Source: Chloroflexota bacterium | GTDB taxonomy: Bacteria > Chloroflexota > Dehalococcoidia > SM23-28-2 > RBG-16-64-32 | Direction of reading: 5' to 3' | DNA length: 7,853 nt | Assembly (NCBI GenBank): GCA_016190405.1 | Contig: JACPQO010000169.1 | Coordinates: forward strand, 1-7,853 | Shown here: positions 4,197 through 7,853 of the stretch, one piece after another | Layout of the letters: each line of letters opens with the position of its first letter | Numbering within the stretch: position 1 is the stretch's first letter | Position numbers and translations under genes: made by a program | The notes under the pieces: model-generated | Databases searched by the model: none | Told to the model about the DNA's origin: nothing | Seen by the model: the letters and a program-made list of their open reading frames with translations, nothing else

Positions 4197-6602
4197 CTAC
4201 GGCCCCTGCCATTCGTACGTGTACGTGGTCTGCCCCGAACCAGCCCCGCTCTGGAACGTCAGCGCAACCGTCATGAGGACGCCCTCGCTGCCGCTGGGGA
4301 TCGAGAATTCGCTGACCGCCGAGGCAGGCGAGTTTTCCTCCGTAGCGCTGGCCCAGCCCGCGCCCGGGTAGGGCCCGCCGCCAGGCACGAGGTCGATGCG
4401 GACCCAGGTCGATGCTCCTCCGCCCAGCCCGATGGTGTGGAACGTCCCCTCGACGCTGGTTGTAGAGGTGATCCGCAACATCTCGCCCGGCGCCAGGCGC
4501 TCCGGAGGGGCCGCAGACCAGGAGTGCTGAGTCTGCTCGTAGACATCGTAAGTGGGGCCGGGGGGGCCGGGCCCGCTGCATCTCTCGTAGGTCGTCCCCG
4601 ACAGGCCAGCAATCGTCACCTCGTAGCCACTGTAGCAGCCGCCGGGCGTCTGCACGGTCTTCGAAGGCTCCACGCCTTTCAGTACCCAACCGCCCGACGA
4701 CGCCGACCCTGTGTCGGGGCCGGCGGATGGCGTCGGGGTGCCCGTCGCCTCGCCGATTCTCGCGACGGCGAGCGCCGCCGCCAGGACCTTGCCGGATACC
4801 TCGTCGTGCAGCCTGACCGTGATCGTGTAGGTGCCCGGCTGCTTGAAGTCGTGGCTGACCTGGGTGCTGAAGTTCTCCTCCGGCGCCTGGCCGTCGCCGA
4901 AGTCCCACACGTACAGCGGCTGCTCAGGCGGCTGGTCGGCCCTGGCGGTGAAGGAGTACTCCCCCGGCGGCCCCTCCGTCTCCGCCGGCTCAATGACGAG
5001 CCCCGTGCCGAAGAAGACGTCCACCCAGCGGAAGTCGACGTAGGTGCCGGGCTGCTCCGGGTCCGCGGCGATGAGGATGCCGAGATGGTTGTCCCCGGGC
5101 TCCAGCTCCACGCTCTCGAAGCCGCCGTCAGCGGCCGTCTGGGGAAGCCACTCCCCGTCGCGATAGGCGCTCCACTTCAGCGGCTCGGAGGAGGTCAGCT
5201 GCAGGACGAGGTCCGGCTTCGACACCTCCAGCGCGGGCGCCGTCACCCACTTGTTCTCCGCGGCGCTCCAGGAGACGACGGGAAGCCAGCCGCTGTTCTC
5301 GTAGTCGTAGGCATCGAGGGAGTAGTCCGGGAAGACGCCGTCGCCGATGGTGCCGTCTTCCAGCGCCGACCAGAGCTCGCCCATGCCGTCCCAGGCGTTG
5401 TACGCGCTGACGCCAGCGTAGAGGACTATCGGGAACTCGACGGGCGGCGCGTCGGCAACCCAGCGGCCCTGGTACTTCTCGAACTTCCCGTCCCTGTAGG
5501 TGACCTGCACATCCTGGGAGCCGGCGCCGGGCGCATTGGGATCGGCGATCCAGATCAGCCCCCTGGTGACGGCATAGGCGACGAGGGCATGGCCCACCTC
5601 TTCGGTCTTCCCCTGCGAGTTCGCAACTTCAACGCCCCACACGACCATCAGCTGAGGGCCACCGGTCACCCACATGGAATAGGCGAACGACAGGTAGGTG
5701 AGAGGGTCGCGCTCTGAGGCGTCAAGCTTTGTGACGTCGTCGATGAAGTTGGAGCCCGTCCAGCCCTGCTTCTGCGCCACGGATGCCAGCCGGTAGCCGC
5801 GGCTGTCGTCGTACCAGAAGTCGGACGTCTTAGGCGACTGGCCGTTGTTGTCGTAGCGGCCCCAGAGGTGCGTCCCGTCGCTCTTGTCCTTGAGCGCCCG
5901 CTCGTAGTAGTACCAGATGGCGGAAAGGCTCTGGCCGGCGCAGTTGCCCTCCGTGATGAACGAGCCGTAGTTGACGAACTGCCAGTCGTCCACGCCCGGC
6001 AGGAAGCCGGTCTTGACGTCTATGTCCATCAGCGTGGACTCCAGCACCGAAGAGACGAAGAAGTCGCTGAAGTGGCGAGTGGCCACGGTGACGGAGCCGG
6101 CTTCCTCGGCGGCCAGGAGCATGCCCTCCAGGGCGCCGGTGTCCCGGTCGTAGAAGAAGCCCATGGCGAAATGGCCCTCCGGCACCTGCACCGGCACCTT
6201 AACTGTCATGACCTCGTCGGCGTAGCCGCCGCCGTTTTCGACCCGGATGAGCGGCGAGAGGGGATTGATGCGATCGCCGTAGCTGTGACCGGTAATGGGC
6301 CGGTAGGAAACGATGAAGTCGCGCGAGCCCTGGTAGGAGCCAGCGGGGACCTTCAGCTCCAGGCCGTTCAGCGGGTCGCCCGGCAGGTCAACAGCGATAG
6401 TGGCGTCGCCCTCGGCGACGGAGGCCCGGGCGGCCTCGGCGAACTCGCCCAGGCTGAGTTTGCCGGTCACCCCGCCGGATGATGTCCCCTCTTCGCCGCC
6501 GCCGCACGCGACCCCCACGGAAATGCCTATGAGCACCAACGCCGCTGCGCCCACCGCCAAGAACGGCAGCGCCGGCCTTCGTCTGAGGACGTTGGAGCTC
6601 AT
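4197..6602 (-). CDS. Large surface lipoprotein A: ZU5-like, papain/C39-like and PKD domains (801 aa)
   Basis: The ATG at 6602 is chosen because MSSNVLRRRPALPF aligns with MASDMPKRRPALPF of paralog B. The frame is open to ATG 6674, but that extension is Cys-rich, not signal-like, and has no counterpart in B. The ribosome binding site is weak. A lipoprotein signal ends GVAC-GGG (Cys33). Domains: ZU5-like (~72-184); papain/C39-like (~198-401) with candidate Cys221 (GNCAGQS), His338 (GHALVAY) and Asp354/Asn356 (IWIADPN); beta-sandwich (~451-532, LEPGDNHLGILI); PKD (~534-616, WDFGDG then HDFKQPGTYTITV); Thr-Pro linker; C-terminal domain (~638-801) with WVLK, QHSWS--PP-RL-PG, two Cys and a terminal YEWQGP. 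Cys221 is the only Cys between the lipid anchor and that domain. I infer an exported, tethered cysteine peptidase or transferase of unknown substrate. Stop is TAG 4199-4197. Confidence 0.9.
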   Translation of the reverse strand: MSSNVLRRRPALPFLAVGAAALVLIGISVGVACGGGEEGTSSGGVTGKLSLGEFAEAARASVAEGDATIAVDLPGDPLNGLELKVPAGSYQGSRDFIVSYRPITGHSYGDRINPLSPLIRVENGGGYADEVMTVKVPVQVPEGHFAMGFFYDRDTGALEGMLLAAEEAGSVTVATRHFSDFFVSSVLESTLMDIDVKTGFLPGVDDWQFVNYGSFITEGNCAGQSLSAIWYYYERALKDKSDGTHLWGRYDNNGQSPKTSDFWYDDSRGYRLASVAQKQGWTGSNFIDDVTKLDASERDPLTYLSFAYSMWVTGGPQLMVVWGVEVANSQGKTEEVGHALVAYAVTRGLIWIADPNAPGAGSQDVQVTYRDGKFEKYQGRWVADAPPVEFPIVLYAGVSAYNAWDGMGELWSALEDGTIGDGVFPDYSLDAYDYENSGWLPVVSWSAAENKWVTAPALEVSKPDLVLQLTSSEPLKWSAYRDGEWLPQTAADGGFESVELEPGDNHLGILIAADPEQPGTYVDFRWVDVFFGTGLVIEPAETEGPPGEYSFTARADQPPEQPLYVWDFGDGQAPEENFSTQVSHDFKQPGTYTITVRLHDEVSGKVLAAALAVARIGEATGTPTPSAGPDTGSASSGGWVLKGVEPSKTVQTPGGCYSGYEVTIAGLSGTTYERCSGPGPPGPTYDVYEQTQHSWSAAPPERLAPGEMLRITSTTSVEGTFHTIGLGGGASTWVRIDLVPGGGPYPGAGWASATEENSPASAVSEFSIPSGSEGVLMTVALTFQSGAGSGQTTYTYEWQGP

Positions 6603-6657
6603 CTGTTGTGCCACACGCAGCAATTCCCCACCAAAGCGACGCTCTGACGCGCCACTA

Positions 6658-6669
6658 CAACAATTGTTG
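6658..6669. promoter_or_regulatory. 12-bp perfect palindrome upstream of lipoprotein A
   Basis: CAACAATTGTTG is its own reverse complement and AT-rich in a GC-rich region. It lies 56 bp upstream of the chosen ATG, nearly the same distance as the inverted repeat upstream of paralog B (55 bp), though the two sequences differ. An operator is a plausible reading. Confidence 0.35.
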
Positions 6670-6691
6670 GGCATGGCCTGCGCTCGTGTCT

Positions 6692-6729
6692 GTCAGGCAC
6701 AGCCCTACGAATGTCAGGCTGTGCCTGAC
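6692..6729. repeat. Palindromic leader element, copy A (perfect 13-bp arms)
   Basis: GTCAGGCACAGCC (6692-6704) and GGCTGTGCCTGAC (6717-6729) are exact reverse complements separated by 12 bases. The homologous, decayed copy lies at 3774-3815. The perfect pairing suggests either maintained function (an RNA hairpin in the aspS-lipoprotein spacer) or recent arrival of a mobile REP-like palindrome. Confidence 0.75.
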
Positions 6730-6823
6730 CAAAGGGAGCGGCTAGCCCCGGCCATGGCGGCGCATGGGACCGCGCCTGCCCGTGGTGAGGTTTGCTCGAA
6801 CCACGAGCGGAGCCTCAGCACCC

Positions 6824-7853
6824 CTACGCCGGTTCGGCCTCGGTCTCGGTGACGGCGATGTGCAGCACCTCAAGCTGATCGGGGTCCAGCGGCCGGGGCG
6901 CCCTCATCATCGGGTCCGCCGCGGACTTCGTCTTCGGGAAGGCGATCACCTCGCGGATGTCGGGCTGGCCGGCGAGGACGGCCATGAGCCGGTCGATGCC
7001 GGCGCCGATGCCGGCGTGGGGCGGCGCCCCGTACTCGAACGCCTCCAGCATGTGCCCGAACTTCGCCCGCGCCTCTGCCTGGCTTATCCCCAGCATGGCG
7101 AAGACCTTCTCCTGCACCTCCCGCCGGTGGATACGGATGGACCCGCTGAACAGCTCCCAGCCGTTGCAGACCAGATCGTAGGCGTGTGAGCGCACGTTCG
7201 CGGGGTCCGTTTCCAGCAACGGAAGGTCCTCCAGACGCGGCGAGGTGAATGGGTGGTGGATCGCCGTCCAGCGAGCTTCCGTCTCGCTCCACTCCAGGAG
7301 CGGATACTCGGTGACGAAGGCGAAGGCTAAGACGTTGGGATCGGCCAGCTCCAGGCGGCCGGCCAGCTCCCGCCGGAGGGCGTCCAGCGCCTTGTTCGCC
7401 GCCGCCTCCTTGTCAGCCACCATCAGGAACATATCGCCGCGCTTGGCCCCGGCCAGGCGCGCCATCTCCTTCGCCTGCTCCACCGTGAAGTACTTGGCCA
7501 CCGGCGAACGGATGTCATCCTGACTCAACGAGTCGACGGTGCCTTCGCCCAGGAGGGCCAGGGAGACCAGCCCCTTGGCGCCGTACTGCTGGACGAACGT
7601 GGTGAGGTCGTCCGTCTGTTTGCGGCTGAAGCCGGCGCCGCCCGGGACGCAGATGGCTCGCACCGCGCCCTCTTCGGCCACGGTCTGCCGGAAGATGGCG
7701 AACTCACTCTGGCGCAAGACGTCGCTGAAGTCGACCAGCTCCAGGCCGTAGCGGAGGTCCGGCTTGTCGCTGCCGAAGCGGCGCAGCGACTCGGCGTAGG
7801 TCATGCGGGGGAAGGGGTGCGCCTGCACCTTGAACTGCGGCGTGACGGTCTGC
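6824..7853 (-). CDS. aspS: Aspartyl-tRNA synthetase, C-terminal part (5' partial)
   Basis: AspRS charges tRNA-Asp with aspartate in the cytoplasm. The frame is open to the right edge, and 342 residues to TAG 6826-6824 are visible, about 60% of a bacterial-type enzyme of ~590. Diagnostic segments in visible numbering: FPRMTYAESLRR (14-25) and FGSDKPDLRYG (26-36); the bacteria-specific GAD insertion (~40-170); FVTEYPLLEW (179-188); HHPFTSP (199-205); AYDLVCNGWELFSGSIRIH (224-242); and class II motif 3, GIGAGIDRLMAVL (281-293). The tRNA-binding OB domain and motifs 1 and 2 lie outside the window. The usual ELGGGS is ELFSGS here, although the Glu and the Arg seven residues later are kept. The tail PMMRAP replaces the common TGAP. 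The acidic tail TETEAEPA is the part duplicated at 558-641. The GTG at 7828 is internal and is not a start. Confidence 0.97.
   Translation of the reverse strand, partial: QTVTPQFKVQAHPFPRMTYAESLRRFGSDKPDLRYGLELVDFSDVLRQSEFAIFRQTVAEEGAVRAICVPGGAGFSRKQTDDLTTFVQQYGAKGLVSLALLGEGTVDSLSQDDIRSPVAKYFTVEQAKEMARLAGAKRGDMFLMVADKEAAANKALDALRRELAGRLELADPNVLAFAFVTEYPLLEWSETEARWTAIHHPFTSPRLEDLPLLETDPANVRSHAYDLVCNGWELFSGSIRIHRREVQEKVFAMLGISQAEARAKFGHMLEAFEYGAPPHAGIGAGIDRLMAVLAGQPDIREVIAFPKTKSAADPMMRAPRPLDPDQLEVLHIAVTETEAEPA

Larger units (their letters stand above)
6603..6823 (-). other. Spacer between aspS and lipoprotein A (leader of A)
   Basis: This 221-bp stretch has no convincing gene. It holds the perfect palindromic element (6692-6729), the palindrome CAACAATTGTTG (6658-6669) and, near aspS, weak overlapping stems: CGTGGT (6781-6786) with ACCACG (6800-6805), or GCTCG with CGAGC (6794-6808). 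The stems near aspS could help end aspS transcription but lack a T-run. I find no clear promoter hexamers. Confidence 0.5.

Noticed and set aside
3981..5717. 578-codon open frame on the plus strand
   Set aside because: It lies antisense to lipoprotein A and the 69-aa gene, is rich in Arg/Gly/Ala/Pro, and has no domain pattern. The minus-strand frame has recognisable PKD and papain-like motifs and a paralog. It is a GC-driven shadow frame.
6603..6674. 24-residue N-terminal extension of lipoprotein A from ATG 6674
   Set aside because: The extension has no counterpart in paralog B, puts non-hydrophobic Cys-rich sequence before the signal peptide and has no ribosome binding site. ATG 6602 aligns with the supported start of B.
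6738..6823. Weak stems just past the aspS stop as an intrinsic terminator
   Set aside because: The stems are 5-6 bp, mutually exclusive and not followed by a T-run.
1..7853. CRISPR array, tRNA, rRNA or transposase gene
   Set aside because: I saw no regularly spaced repeats with unique spacers, no tRNA-like cloverleaf and no transposase or integrase motifs on either strand. The only tandem repeat is the coding propeller repeat.

Overview
The window is GC-rich. All but one of its genes lie on the minus strand. The gene content (acidic, Gly-rich lipoproteins, a PD40-propeller protein with a Thr-Pro linker and a C-terminal membrane anchor, a bacterial-type AspRS with a GAD insert) suggests a Chloroflexota/Dehalococcoidia-like genome. 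That assignment rests on style and has not been tested by phylogeny.

Layout, read along the minus strand from the right edge: the C-terminal ~60% of aspartyl-tRNA synthetase (7853-6824, 5' end outside the window); a 221-bp spacer with a perfect 13-bp inverted repeat; a large lipoprotein (paralog A, 6602-4197); a 69-residue two-helix membrane protein (4129-3923); a truncated 44-codon copy of a membrane-protein gene (3922-3788); a second palindromic element; a second large lipoprotein (paralog B, 3663-1255); a full-length 204-residue membrane protein (1254-640) whose GTG start abuts the stop of B; and an orphan copy of the aspS 3' end (641-558). The plus-strand gene at the left edge (1-509) converges on this block. 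It encodes the end of a TolB/PD40-type propeller with a C-terminal membrane anchor.

The central block appears to be a tandem duplication of a unit [palindromic leader - large lipoprotein - membrane protein]. In the A unit the membrane-protein gene has been cut off after about 27 codons, where homology gives way to the palindromic leader of the B unit. The whole block is bracketed by two same-orientation copies of the aspS 3' end about 6.27 kb apart.

Both lipoproteins have the same modular order: lipoprotein signal, ZU5-like beta domain, papain/C39-like domain with Cys-His-Asp/Asn candidates, beta-sandwich, PKD domain and a novel C-terminal beta-rich domain. The first ~180 residues are almost identical between paralogs and the rest has diverged strongly. 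I read the pair as cell-surface, membrane-tethered putative cysteine peptidases (or related transferases), each once co-expressed with a small membrane partner. The substrate and role cannot be deduced from the sequence.
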